Assembly: GCA_035626155.1 (NCBI GenBank)
Contig: DASPOF010000108.1
Location: forward strand, 1-64,000
Direction: 5' to 3'
DNA: 64,000 nucleotides
DNA from: DASPOF01 sp035626155
Lineage (GTDB): Bacteria > Desulfobacterota > Binatia > Binatales > Binataceae
A model generated the notes under the pieces. The model saw only the letters and a program-made list of their open reading frames with translations, did not search any database and had not been told where the DNA came from. This document shows, in pieces, positions 25,784 through 35,022 of the stretch. The position numbers were made by a program, and so were the translations under genes. Numbering within the stretch: the stretch's first letter is position 1; the number at the start of each line of letters is the position of its first letter.

Positions 25784-27058
25784 ATGAGCGCATCGCGCCG
25801 CCCGCGCGATCGGGAGGCAGACCCCTCGATGCGCGAGCGCGGCTTGCCGCCGCCGATCGCGCCGGCGCTGATCGCGCGGGCGCAGGCGCGCATCGCCACA
25901 ATCGTCGGCGCGCTCGGGAACGCGGCCCTGGCAGCACTGCGGTGGTGCCTTTGGCCCCGCCGCCGGCCGGCCCGCGCGGAGCGCGTCTGCATCTTCCGAA
26001 TCGGCAATATCGGCGACACTGCCTGCGCGCTGCCCGCGATGCGCTCGATCCGGCGCGCGTGGCCCGGCGCGCATCTGACCCTGGTGACATCGCCGGGCAA
26101 GCGCGGCATGCCGGGTGCGCAGGAACTGCTGGCGCGCGCGAGGTGGCTGGATGAGAAATTTGTTTATCATTCGGAGGATATCGCGGACTTTGCGGGGCGC
26201 CGCAGGTGGCTCGACGCGATGCGCGCGCGGAAATTCGATGTTTGGATCGAATTGCCGGCGGTGGCTGCGAAATTCCACACGCTGGTAAGAAACATGATCG
26301 CCGCAAGGCTCGCCGGCGCGCGATGGGGAGCGGGATGGCGCTTCGACGGCATCCGGCTCTTCGCCCGCGCGCAATCGGTCGCGATCGACTTCCCCGATGA
26401 AGTGACGCGCCTTGGGCGCCTGCTTGAGAGCCTGGGAATCGGCGCGGCGGATGAGGCGGCGGATGACGCGGAGGGTACGCTCGGAATCGGCGAACGCGAG
26501 CGCGATGCGGTCGCCGCGCTGCTTGCCGAGCCGGGCGCCCGCGCAAATGCTCCGCTGGCCGCGCTCGCGCCCGGCGCCAAGGCGCCGCCGCACCAATGGC
26601 CCACCGGGAGATTCATCGAGGTGGGATGCGAGCTGGCGACGAGCGGATATGGAATCGTGCTGGTGGGAGGAAGCTCGGACGCATCGCTATGCGCGGGCAT
26701 CGCGCGCGGGATCGGGCCGCGCGCGATGAGCGTCGCGGGCCGCACCTCGCTCACCGAAACCTGCGAGCTGCTCCGGCGCTGCGCGATGTTGATTTGCGTC
26801 GACTCGGGCGTGCAGCATCTTGCCGCCGCGGCAGGGACACCGTGCATATCGATTTTTTCCTGCCGCGATTTGCGCGGCAAATGGTACCCGCACGGCGCCG
26901 GACACACGGTGCTGCGCAAGTGGGTCGATTGTCACACCTGCCTGCTCGACCGCTGCCCATCCGACAATCGCTGCGTCAAGCTGGTCACGGTCGGAGAAGT
27001 GATCGCTGCGGCGGCCCGGCTCGATGGCATCGAGCGCGCCGAGCGGCTCGCGAATTGA
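25784..27058 (+). CDS. Family 9 glycosyltransferase (heptosyltransferase-like)
   Basis: A 424-aa GT9 enzyme of the LPS heptosyltransferase type (GT-B fold). The N-terminal domain has VCIFRIGNIGDTACALPA, and the C-terminal nucleotide-sugar domain has ALAPGAKAPPHQWP, VLVGGSSDASLC and the signature CVDSGVQHLAAAAGTP. A Cys-rich tail (CHTCLLDRCPSDNRC) is seen in some GT9 proteins. An unusual basic N-terminal extension of about 60 residues precedes the domain. ATG 25784 is chosen because GAGAAAG lies at proper distance; ATG 25778 and TTG 25763 are alternatives. It starts a run of glycosyltransferase genes 70 bp after the Wzz-like gene. The donor sugar is unknown. Confidence 0.88.
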   Translation: MSASRRPRDREADPSMRERGLPPPIAPALIARAQARIATIVGALGNAALAALRWCLWPRRRPARAERVCIFRIGNIGDTACALPAMRSIRRAWPGAHLTLVTSPGKRGMPGAQELLARARWLDEKFVYHSEDIADFAGRRRWLDAMRARKFDVWIELPAVAAKFHTLVRNMIAARLAGARWGAGWRFDGIRLFARAQSVAIDFPDEVTRLGRLLESLGIGAADEAADDAEGTLGIGERERDAVAALLAEPGARANAPLAALAPGAKAPPHQWPTGRFIEVGCELATSGYGIVLVGGSSDASLCAGIARGIGPRAMSVAGRTSLTETCELLRRCAMLICVDSGVQHLAAAAGTPCISIFSCRDLRGKWYPHGAGHTVLRKWVDCHTCLLDRCPSDNRCVKLVTVGEVIAAAARLDGIERAERLAN

Positions 27059-27067
27059 CCCCGCACG

Positions 27068-28288
27068 ATGGACGCACCCTACCGAGTCGCCTGCCTGACG
27101 ACGCATCCGATTCAGTATCAGGCGCCGCTGTTCCGCTATCTTGCGCGCGATCCCGCGATCGATCTGACGGTGCTGTTTCTAAGCGGCTTCTCCGCGCGCG
27201 AGCATCGCGATCCCGGTTTTGGCGTCTCGTTCAAATGGGATGTGCCCCTGCTCGACGGATATCACTACGAATTCCTCGGCGGTTCCGGCGCACATGGCGG
27301 GATCTCGTTTTGGCGGCCGCTTACGAGAGGGATTCGCCGCGCGCTCGGAGCGGGGCGCTTCGATGCGCTCTGGGTGCACGGCTATGCGCATCAGGCGCAC
27401 CTGCGCGCGCTCGCGGCCGCTCGCTCGTTCGGTATCAAGGTGATGATGCGGGGCGAGTCGCACCTCGGCAGCGAGAGTCGCAATCCGGTGACGCGTGCGA
27501 TCAAACGCCGCATCTTGCCGCGCCTGTTCGGCCACATCGATGCGTTCCTGCCGATCGGCGCCTTGAATCGCGAGTATTACCTGCACTACGGCGCGCCAGC
27601 GGAGCGGATGTTCGCGATGCCGTACGCGGTGGACAATGCGTTCTTCCGATCGCGCGCGGAGCAGGCGCGCGCGCACCGCGAGGAGCTTCGTGCAGAACTC
27701 GGCTTCGAGCCGGGGCGGCCCGTGATTCTCGCCGCATCGAAGCTCCAGCCCAAAAAGCGCGCGCGCGACTTGCTCGAGGCGTATGGCCGGCTGTCATCGG
27801 GGGGCGGGTGCGAGCCGCAGCCGTGTCTCTTGTTCGTCGGCGATGGCGGCGAGCGTCCCGCCCTCGAGGCGCGCGTGCGGGAGCTTGGCTTGCGCTCGGT
27901 CAGATTCGCGGGATTCCGCAACCAGACCGAACTTCCGCGCTATTACGATCTCTGCGACGTCTTCGTGCTGCCCTCCGAGTCGGAACCGTGGGGGCTCGCC
28001 GTGAACGAAGTGATGAATGCCGCCAAGCCGGTGATCGTGAGCGACCAGGTAGGCGCCGGGCCGGACCTGGTCGCCGACGGCGAAAATGGGTTTGTATATC
28101 CGGTCGGAGATACGCAAGCACTCGCGGAGCGGCTCCAGATGCTGACGAGCAGCCGCGAGCACGCGGCCGCGATGGGTCAGCGCAGCCTTAAGCGGATCGA
28201 AAAGTTTAGCTTCGAGGCGGACCGGCGCGGGCTCCTCGATGCGCTCGAGAGCCTCTTTGCGCGGCGCACTCTGGGATTTCGCAATTGA
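27068..28288 (+). CDS. Family 4 glycosyltransferase
   Basis: A 406-aa GT-B glycosyltransferase. The N-terminus (RVACLTTHPIQYQAPLFR) is that of a family 4 subgroup. The C-terminal donor site shows ILAASKLQPKKRARDLLEAY, LLFVGDGGERPALE and the EX7E-like SESEPWGLAVNEVMNAAKPV. Nothing suggests membrane insertion, so it is probably a peripheral inner-membrane enzyme that adds a sugar to the lipid-linked repeat unit. It begins 10 bp after the GT9 gene and ends in a one-base overlap (TGATG) with the flippase gene. Donor and linkage cannot be predicted. Confidence 0.9.
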   Translation: MDAPYRVACLTTHPIQYQAPLFRYLARDPAIDLTVLFLSGFSAREHRDPGFGVSFKWDVPLLDGYHYEFLGGSGAHGGISFWRPLTRGIRRALGAGRFDALWVHGYAHQAHLRALAAARSFGIKVMMRGESHLGSESRNPVTRAIKRRILPRLFGHIDAFLPIGALNREYYLHYGAPAERMFAMPYAVDNAFFRSRAEQARAHREELRAELGFEPGRPVILAASKLQPKKRARDLLEAYGRLSSGGGCEPQPCLLFVGDGGERPALEARVRELGLRSVRFAGFRNQTELPRYYDLCDVFVLPSESEPWGLAVNEVMNAAKPVIVSDQVGAGPDLVADGENGFVYPVGDTQALAERLQMLTSSREHAAAMGQRSLKRIEKFSFEADRRGLLDALESLFARRTLGFRN

Positions 28289-29862
28289 TGAACGCGGGCG
28301 CTCAAGGACTCAAAAACGGCGCGCCAATCTCGCCCGCGCCCCCAAGCGGGCTCGGGGCCACCGGGCTTACGAGAAACGTCGCGGCCACCTATGCCAACTG
28401 GGCGGTGAACTTTCTCTCGCCGCTGGTTTTGATCCCGCTGTTCGTCCGGCTCCTCGGGCACGAGCTATACGGCCAGTGGCTCATCATTCTCAGCATCGCG
28501 TCATACCTCGGACTCGCCAATCTCGGTTCGTGGCAGGCGATCGGGAATCGCATCGCCGAGTCGGTGGCCCAGCGCCGCCATGATCGGGTCGCGACGATCG
28601 TATCCACCGGCTTCTTTGCCTACACCGCCATCATCGCGGCCCTGATGACCGGCGTTCTCGCACTGACGCCAGTTGCGTGGCGTCACTTCCTGCCGCATTC
28701 GAGCGCTCAGGCGGTCATCGCCTTTGCGGTCTTCATCTCGCTGTCGGCGGCTGCGTTTCCGTTCAACGCGTACTCGATCATGCTGCGGGGTTTCGAACGG
28801 GTGGACCTCGAGCAGACCATCTTGTTCGGTGCGAACCTGGCGCGAGTGCTTCTTATCGGCGCCGCCCTGCTGGCCGGGCTGAAACTGGCCGCGATCGCTC
28901 TGATCCAGGGCGCGGCGCTGCTGGCGGCCGGGGCGGCGTCCTACGTCGCGGCAGTTCGGCTGACGCCCGCAGCTCGTCCGCGGCTGTCGCAATTTTCGCG
29001 GGCGATGCTCGGCGAGCTGGTGAGGCCGAGTATCGGGTTCTTCGGCCTGACGGTCGCATCCACGCTGGCCTTCGGCATCGACAACCTGGTGATCGGGTAC
29101 TGGATCGGCGCCGCCGGCGTGACGCGATACGCAGTGCCGTTCAGGCTCGCGATGGCCGCCTGCGCGGCTTTTTCGATCGGGCTCTCCTCGCTTTGGCCCA
29201 CCGTTACGGCATACTACGCGCGCCAGCAGCATGACGTTCTTCGCGCCGCCTTCATCGCGGTCATGCGCGTGGCGCTGCTCTTCGCCGGGGCGGCCGCGAT
29301 CCTGTTGTGGCTGGCCGGGCCGGCATTCATCCGGTCCTGGGCGGGCGAAGGAGTGTTCCCGGGCCGCGTCGTATTTGGCCTGCAAATACTCCTGATGATG
29401 ATCCAGGTGCTCGTCACGCCCGCGGATGCGGTGCTGATGGCGACCACCCGCCATTACCTGTACGCGGTCGTGGCGGCGTTCGAGGGACTGTTGAACCTGG
29501 CGCTGTCGGTATGGTGGGTCCGGTACTGGGGACTGTCAGGCGTAATCGGCGGCACGGTGGCGGCGCGCCTGATGACCAACGGTTGGTATCTCCCGATGGC
29601 GGCGATCGACACGCTTGGGGTGGCCCCGCGCGAGTGTCTGCGGACGATCGCGCCAGCCGCCGCACTGACGGTGGCGATGGTCGCGGGGGCATTGCTGATC
29701 ACACGCGATGGCGCGACGCTGGCCGGCGCGCGCGGCGCTGCGATCGCCGCGGTGTTTGCGGTTGCCTTCCTGGCGGCCTTCGCCGTCGTGGGATTTACCA
29801 GCGAGGAGCGAAAGATGGTGCGCGCCTGGCTCGCCGCCCATCGCACGCAGCCAACGGCCTGA
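28288..29862 (+). CDS. Wzx-type polysaccharide flippase (MOP superfamily)
   Basis: A 524-aa integral membrane protein with about 12-14 hydrophobic helices across the whole length. The N-terminal NVAATYANWAVNFLSPLVLIP and LIPLFVRLLGHELYG segments match the RfbX/MatE-type oligosaccharide flippases that move undecaprenyl-linked repeat units from cytoplasm to periplasm. ATG 28288 overlaps the stop of the preceding glycosyltransferase. The presence of a flippase indicates a Wzx/Wzy-type pathway, not an ABC-transporter or synthase route. Confidence 0.9.
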   Translation: MNAGAQGLKNGAPISPAPPSGLGATGLTRNVAATYANWAVNFLSPLVLIPLFVRLLGHELYGQWLIILSIASYLGLANLGSWQAIGNRIAESVAQRRHDRVATIVSTGFFAYTAIIAALMTGVLALTPVAWRHFLPHSSAQAVIAFAVFISLSAAAFPFNAYSIMLRGFERVDLEQTILFGANLARVLLIGAALLAGLKLAAIALIQGAALLAAGAASYVAAVRLTPAARPRLSQFSRAMLGELVRPSIGFFGLTVASTLAFGIDNLVIGYWIGAAGVTRYAVPFRLAMAACAAFSIGLSSLWPTVTAYYARQQHDVLRAAFIAVMRVALLFAGAAAILLWLAGPAFIRSWAGEGVFPGRVVFGLQILLMMIQVLVTPADAVLMATTRHYLYAVVAAFEGLLNLALSVWWVRYWGLSGVIGGTVAARLMTNGWYLPMAAIDTLGVAPRECLRTIAPAAALTVAMVAGALLITRDGATLAGARGAAIAAVFAVAFLAAFAVVGFTSEERKMVRAWLAAHRTQPTA

Positions 29863-29908
29863 ACGATATCGTCTTCGCGGCCCCGCTATTCCCAAGGATA
29901 AATTTTAC

Positions 29909-30730
29909 ATGCATCGGTTCGAGCGAATCAGCATCGCGATTCGGCATGCGCCGCTGCTCGACGGCGCCGACTGGCTCTGGGACCGGGTGCGGCCCTCGTA
30001 CGACCGCGTGCTGCACGCATGCTTCAGCGAGCGAGGAATTTCCCGGGTGATCAACGGCACCGACCGCATCGTTTTGAGCCCGCTCGCGCGCGGATTCGCA
30101 TCCGAGACCTACGAGCCGGAAGTATGGCGCCGGATAATGCGCGAGGTGCGCCCCGCAGACGTGATCGCCGAAGCCGGCGCGAGCATCGGAATCTATACGC
30201 TTGCGTTCGCAGCACGTGCCGGCGGCGCGGGCCACGTGTTCGCATTCGAACCGGACCGGCAAAGCGCAGACACGCTCGAAGCCAATGTCGCGGTCAACCG
30301 CTGGCAGGACCGCGTGTCGATAATTCGCGCGGCGCTGGGTGAAAGCTGCGGCACGGTCGCGTTCGGGGCAGGGCGCGGAATGGAATCGCGCGTTGCCGCC
30401 GCGGATGACGGGGCTGCGAAGTCGATTCGGATTCCCATGGTCACATTGGACCGAGCGCTCGCGGGGCAGCGCGTGAGCATTTTGAAAATCGACGTCGAGG
30501 GTTACGAGGAACCGGTGCTGAGGGGCGGCGCGGCTTTGCTCCGCGACCGCAGCCGCCGCCCGCGCACGATCCTGGTCGAGACGCATCCCTTTGCGTGGGA
30601 AGCCGTCGGAACCTCCAGCGAGTCGTTGCTCGGATTGTTGCGCGAGTGCGGCTACCGGATCGAGGACTTAAGCGGCGCGCCTATGCGGCGAATCGAACAC
30701 TATGGCCACCTCATTGCGCTCGCCGAGTAG
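29909..30730 (+). CDS. FkbM family methyltransferase
   Basis: A 273-aa class I SAM-dependent methyltransferase. Motif I appears as DVIAEAGASIGIYTLAFA (about residues 78-95), the acidic loop as VFAFEPDRQSADTLEANV, and the FkbM signature as SILKIDVEGYEEPVLRGG (about 190-207). Such enzymes commonly O-methylate sugar residues in surface glycans. ATG 29909 follows AAGGATA with an 8-nt spacer; the frame is open upstream inside the flippase gene, but that part is a shadow. It overlaps the next gene by 29 bp. Confidence 0.88.
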   Translation: MHRFERISIAIRHAPLLDGADWLWDRVRPSYDRVLHACFSERGISRVINGTDRIVLSPLARGFASETYEPEVWRRIMREVRPADVIAEAGASIGIYTLAFAARAGGAGHVFAFEPDRQSADTLEANVAVNRWQDRVSIIRAALGESCGTVAFGAGRGMESRVAAADDGAAKSIRIPMVTLDRALAGQRVSILKIDVEGYEEPVLRGGAALLRDRSRRPRTILVETHPFAWEAVGTSSESLLGLLRECGYRIEDLSGAPMRRIEHYGHLIALAE

Positions 30731-31955
30731 CGTCGCTCTGCCGCCGACGGTTGTGGCGCCGGCGCGCGACCGGGGCAGGTTGCTGGTCGCCATTTACACG
30801 AATCCTGACTATTACCCGGTCGCGATTTCAGCCGTGCGGATGCTCGCGGCGCATTTTCGAACTATGGTGGTGTGCCGCAACACCGCCGGTCCCCGCGCCG
30901 TCTGGCCCTGCGGCGTCACGATCGACCGCGTGGGGCCGCGGCGCACCCCGGCGGAGTCCGAGCATGCGTCGTCGCTGGCGAAGGTTGCCGAATACGTCCG
31001 GTTCGTGAGACACGTGCGCAGGGCTGTTGCGCAAGACCAGCCGCGCCTGATTTATGCCTACGATCCGCTCGGATTCGCCGCCGTGCTGCTGGCCGCAAAG
31101 CGCGGCGCACCGCCAATCATCTTCCACTGCCACGATCTGCCGAAACTGGAACGAATGGGTGCGCTCTCATTCCAGACCTGGCCGATAAAGTACGCGCTCA
31201 GCCGGACGTCGCGCGCGCAGTTCGTGGTATTTCCCGAGAAGTACCGCGCCGCGTACTGGCTTGAGCGCGCGCGCGACTCGCGCCCGCCCATGATCGTGCC
31301 AAACGGCGCGCGATCGGATTTTTTCGACGCCCCATCGGACTGGAACGCCCTCATCGCAAGCCGTTTTGCCGGGCGGCGGGTTCTGTACATGTCATCGATG
31401 GGCCCCGAAAACGGCCAGCAGGAGGCAATCCGCGCGGCAGCGCTTGCAAATTCAGGCTGGCGCATGACGCTGATTGGAAATTCGGCTCCTGAATTCCGCT
31501 CCGAGCTTGAGCGGGAAGCTCGCGCGCTCGGCCTCGAGGATCGCGTCGCAGTGGCGGGTTGGGTGGAGGAAACCGAGCGAATGGAACTGCTCCGCAGGGC
31601 CGCGATCGGATTGGTGTTGTACAAGCCGGTTTCGAGGAACTGGGAATACTCGGGTTCCGCTCCGATGAAACTGTTCGAATATGCAGCGTCGGGATTGCCG
31701 GTGATCGTTCCCGATCGGCCGAGCTATCGCGAGTTTTTCGCGGATGAGCAGTGGGTGGTTTACGCGGCGGCGGACGAACCGGCCTCGATCGCGCGCGCGA
31801 TCGATTCGGTGCTCGCGGATCGCGAGCGTTACGCGGCGATGTCGGTTGCGGCGCGCGATGCGCACGAGCGCAAGCACAATTACGAAACCGTTTTCCAGCC
31901 GGTGCTGGCGCGTATCGAAGAGCTGGCCGCAGCGCCGCCGGGGGTCAGGATATGA
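30702..31955 (+). CDS. Family 4-type glycosyltransferase
   Basis: A 417-aa GT-B glycosyltransferase. The N-terminal domain contains LIYAYDPLGFAAVLLAA and IIFHCHDLPKLERMG. The C-terminal domain has VLYMSSMGPENGQQEAI, MTLIGNSAPEFRSEL, and the donor-binding PMKLFEYAASGLPVIVPDRP. It overlaps the FkbM gene by 29 bp and the following methyltransferase gene by 4 bp (ATGA), so the three are probably co-translated. The first residues are poorly conserved-looking, so a start slightly downstream is possible. The donor sugar is unknown. Confidence 0.85.
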   Translation: MATSLRSPSSVALPPTVVAPARDRGRLLVAIYTNPDYYPVAISAVRMLAAHFRTMVVCRNTAGPRAVWPCGVTIDRVGPRRTPAESEHASSLAKVAEYVRFVRHVRRAVAQDQPRLIYAYDPLGFAAVLLAAKRGAPPIIFHCHDLPKLERMGALSFQTWPIKYALSRTSRAQFVVFPEKYRAAYWLERARDSRPPMIVPNGARSDFFDAPSDWNALIASRFAGRRVLYMSSMGPENGQQEAIRAAALANSGWRMTLIGNSAPEFRSELEREARALGLEDRVAVAGWVEETERMELLRRAAIGLVLYKPVSRNWEYSGSAPMKLFEYAASGLPVIVPDRPSYREFFADEQWVVYAAADEPASIARAIDSVLADRERYAAMSVAARDAHERKHNYETVFQPVLARIEELAAAPPGVRI

Positions 31956-32752
31956 TGCGCTGGCGGCAGGCCGCGCATATCGCGATCACCCGCCCGCGCA
32001 CGGTCACCTACCGGGCGGGCCTGCTGCTCAAGAACGGGAAGTTCCGCCGCGTGCGCGCACAGTCGCTCGCCGGTCTTACGGGCTGCTCAGCGACCGAGGC
32101 CGAGCGATACTGCCGGGAAGTCGAGTCGGACTCATCGTTCATCGCGGAAGTCAGAAGCTTCTATCGCGCGCACACGGAGTACTTTCCACTGCCAACCGAT
32201 TTCATGGTCGCGCCGGATGGAAACACGATGTTCTTTTCATGCGTGGCGCTTTACGCGCTGGTGCGCATCTTCAAGCCGGCGCGGATCGTCGAAACCGGAG
32301 GGACACCTGGAAAATCATCGGCGTTCATCCTGCGCGCGCTCGATCGAAATGGAACTGGCCACCTCTGGACCGTCGATCTTCCGCCGCCCGAGACCTCGCG
32401 CGATTTCATCCCGCCGGGTGACGCGCACAGCATGATGCCGGCGGGTTACACTTCCGGGTGGGCGATCCCCCAGCGCCTGCGGGAACGCCACACGGTTGTG
32501 TCCGGCGACGCGCGCGAAAAGCTCGTGGCGCTGCTGGAGTCGCTTGGGCAGATCGACGTCTTCATCCACGACAGCGATCACTCCTACCAGCACATGATGT
32601 GGGAATTCGAAGCCGCGCATCGGTACGTGCGGTCCGGCGGTTTCATGTGGAGCGATGACATTCTCGGCCACTCGGCGTGGCCGGACTTCTGCCGCACGCA
32701 CGGACTTGAGCGATGCGATTTCACCAGTCAGGGCGCAGCCCGCAAGCCATGA
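31952..32752 (+). CDS. Class I SAM-dependent methyltransferase (Methyltransf_24/CmcI-like)
   Basis: A 266-aa protein with a Rossmann core near residues 108-235: the SAM site VETGGTPGKSSAFILRAL, then LWTVDLPPPE and a conserved DVFIHDSDHSYQHMMWEF and SGGFMWSDDI. This pattern is found in the Methyltransf_24 and cephalosporin-hydroxylase-like families, which methylate sugars or natural products. The glycine-rich loop is GGTPG, somewhat unusual. ATG 31952 overlaps the previous stop; ATG 31955 is adjacent. In this locus it probably methylates a polysaccharide residue. It is not closely similar to the FkbM enzyme upstream. Confidence 0.82.
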   Translation: MMRWRQAAHIAITRPRTVTYRAGLLLKNGKFRRVRAQSLAGLTGCSATEAERYCREVESDSSFIAEVRSFYRAHTEYFPLPTDFMVAPDGNTMFFSCVALYALVRIFKPARIVETGGTPGKSSAFILRALDRNGTGHLWTVDLPPPETSRDFIPPGDAHSMMPAGYTSGWAIPQRLRERHTVVSGDAREKLVALLESLGQIDVFIHDSDHSYQHMMWEFEAAHRYVRSGGFMWSDDILGHSAWPDFCRTHGLERCDFTSQGAARKP

Positions 32753-32789
32753 GTTCGCGCACGACCCGATTCGAACTCGCCGAGGCGAA

Positions 32790-33962
32790 GTGAGGGTCTG
32801 CGTCGCCAGCGCGGGGCGGTTTCACGCCTTCGACCTGGCGCGCCAGATGGCGCGGCTCGGCCACCTCGATCAGCTCTATACCGCCTATCCCCGGTTCAAG
32901 GTCGATGGTTTGCCGCCGGACAAGGTGAGCACGTTTCCCTGGCTGATGGGGCCGGCGATGTTCGCGGCGAGGCTCGGATTCGCGGGCCTGCAAGATCGTC
33001 TGAACATGAGCACGATCGAGACGTTCGATCGGTGGATGGCGGCAAGGCTTGAGCCCTGCGGCGTCTTCCACTGTCTTTCCCAGTTCGGAACGTACAGCCA
33101 TCGCACCGCCCGCGAGCGTTTCGGCGCGCTATGCGTATGCGATCGCGGCTCGGCTCACATCCTCTATCAGGACGAGATTCTGCGCGACGAGTGCGCGCGA
33201 ATGGGAGCGCCATACGCGGGTCCGGATCCCCGGCTCGTCGCGCGCGAGCTTGCCGAATACGATTTCTGCGATCTGATCGCGCTTCCGTCGCGATTCTCCA
33301 TGCAATCGTTTGTGGAACATGGCGTGCCGCGCGAAAAACTTCGGCTGGTTCCGTACGGCGTCGATCTCGACATGTTCCGGCCGCTTGCGAAAACCGACAA
33401 AGTGTTCCGCGTCATTTACGCCGGCGCTATCTCAATCCGAAAAGGAGTTTCCTATCTGCTCGAGGCGGTCGCGGGTGCGCGAATCCCCGGACTCGAAACC
33501 TGGCTGGTCGGGAACGTGGATCCCGAGATGCGCCCCGTCCTCGCTCGATATGAAGGGAGCTTCCGGCACGTGCCAGCCGTAGCGCGGCAAAGACTTCCCG
33601 AATATTACGCCCAGGGCTCGGTCTTCGTGATCGCATCGATCGAGGAGGGCCTCGCGCTGGTGCAGGCGCAGGCGATGGCATGCGGGCTGCCGGTGATCGC
33701 AACCACGAACAGCGGCGCGGAAGATCTATTCACCGACGGCGTGGAGGGCTTCATCGTGCCGATTCGCGACGCCGAGGCGCTTCGCGAGAAGATCGTCTTC
33801 CTGTACGAACATCCCGAGGCGCGCGAGAGGATGGCCGCGGCCGCGCTGGATCGCGTGAGATCGCTCGGCGGGTGGGACGATTACGGCGACCGGATGGCCG
33901 CGTGCTACCAGGGCGCCCTGGCCGCGCGCGATGCGTGCTTAAATGCGAATCCTCTACGCTGA
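32790..33962 (+). CDS. Family 4 glycosyltransferase
   Basis: A 390-aa GT-B glycosyltransferase. Key segments are LRLVPYGVDLDMFRPL, VIYAGAISIRKGVSYLLEAV and the EX7E-type SIEEGLALVQAQAMACGLPV. The start is taken as GTG 32790, preceded by GAGG, because it gives the normal beta-strand start VRVCVASAGRFHAFDLA; the frame is open upstream to 32655 but overlaps the methyltransferase gene. The last 20 bp overlap the next gene. It probably acts on the cytoplasmic face of the inner membrane. Donor and acceptor are unknown. Confidence 0.88.
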   Translation: MRVCVASAGRFHAFDLARQMARLGHLDQLYTAYPRFKVDGLPPDKVSTFPWLMGPAMFAARLGFAGLQDRLNMSTIETFDRWMAARLEPCGVFHCLSQFGTYSHRTARERFGALCVCDRGSAHILYQDEILRDECARMGAPYAGPDPRLVARELAEYDFCDLIALPSRFSMQSFVEHGVPREKLRLVPYGVDLDMFRPLAKTDKVFRVIYAGAISIRKGVSYLLEAVAGARIPGLETWLVGNVDPEMRPVLARYEGSFRHVPAVARQRLPEYYAQGSVFVIASIEEGLALVQAQAMACGLPVIATTNSGAEDLFTDGVEGFIVPIRDAEALREKIVFLYEHPEARERMAAAALDRVRSLGGWDDYGDRMAACYQGALAARDACLNANPLR

Positions 33963-35022
33963 GACCAGCGCGTATGCGCCGTCGAGCGCGCATTTCCTCG
34001 AGGCGTTCGAGGCGATGGCGGCGCGCGGAGCGCTTAAGTTCGCCTTTCTCGACGAAGCGAAATACCTGCGCGCGCGGCCCTCGATCGCTTATCGGATCGC
34101 TCGCCGCGTAACCGGACGCCCGCCCGGTTATCGCGCGCTCAATGTGGCGCTGGTCGCTGGGGCGCGCCGCCTGCGCCCCGATCTCGTACTCGTCGGCAAG
34201 GGCGCATGGTATTCGCCGGCTGCGCTCCGCGAGGTTCGCGAATCAACCGGCGCGGTGATGGTGAACTGGGCCACCGACGATCCGTTCAATCCGGCGAACG
34301 GCTCGCACGACCTGGCCGAATCGATTCGGCTCTACGATCTTTACGTGTGCACCAGGCGCGCGGCGATGGCCGACGTCGAACGCGCGGGCTGCCGCAATGT
34401 CGCCTACGTGAGATTCGGCTACAAGCCCGAGGTGCATTTTCCCCAGTCGCCGGCGACCGCCGAGGAAGAGCGCCGCTTCGGCTGCGATGTGGTGTTTATC
34501 GGGGGATGCGATCGCGATCGCGCGCCGTACTTCGAGGCGCTCGTGCGCGCGCTGCCGGAAATCAGGCTGAATCTCTTCGGTGGATATTGGGGCGAAGTTC
34601 CGGCGCTGGCGCGATACTGGCGCGGCGTCGCGGTCGGCCGCGATTTCCGGCTTGCGATCGGCGGCGCGAAAATCGCAATCAACCTCGTTCGGCGCGCCAA
34701 CCGCGACGATCACGTGATGAGGACCTTCGAGGTGCCGGCCTGCGGCGGGTTTATGCTGACCGAGCGCACCCCGGCGCACGAGGAGATTTTCGGCGAGGAT
34801 CGCGAAGCCGCGTTCTTTTCTTCTCCTGGTGAGATGGCGGCCAAAGTGCGCGACTGGCTTGCGCGCGACGAGGCGCGGCGCGCCGTCGCCGCCGCAGGCC
34901 ACCGCAAGGTGACCACCTCGCACAACACCTACGCGGATCGATTGGCGGAGATTCTCGATCTTTCCCGTCCGCTGATGAAGGAACGCGCGGCCCTCGGACC
35001 GACCGCTCATGCCGTCCTCTGA
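33943..35022 (+). CDS. CgeB-like glycosyltransferase
   Basis: A 359-aa protein that resembles the CgeB/Glyco_trans_1_2 group, GT-B proteins first noted in Bacillus spore-coat maturation. Visible features are MRILYAETSAYAPSSAHFLEA at the N-terminus, VMVNWATDDPFNPANGSHD, CDVVFIGGCDRDRAPYFEAL, and the C-terminal VMRTFEVPACGGFMLTERTP and EEIFGEDREAAFFSSPGEM. The E/P-rich donor motif is in TFEVPACGGF. It overlaps both neighbours by 14-20 bp, so it is a core operon member. The sugar is unknown. Confidence 0.83.
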   Translation: MRILYAETSAYAPSSAHFLEAFEAMAARGALKFAFLDEAKYLRARPSIAYRIARRVTGRPPGYRALNVALVAGARRLRPDLVLVGKGAWYSPAALREVRESTGAVMVNWATDDPFNPANGSHDLAESIRLYDLYVCTRRAAMADVERAGCRNVAYVRFGYKPEVHFPQSPATAEEERRFGCDVVFIGGCDRDRAPYFEALVRALPEIRLNLFGGYWGEVPALARYWRGVAVGRDFRLAIGGAKIAINLVRRANRDDHVMRTFEVPACGGFMLTERTPAHEEIFGEDREAAFFSSPGEMAAKVRDWLARDEARRAVAAAGHRKVTTSHNTYADRLAEILDLSRPLMKERAALGPTAHAVL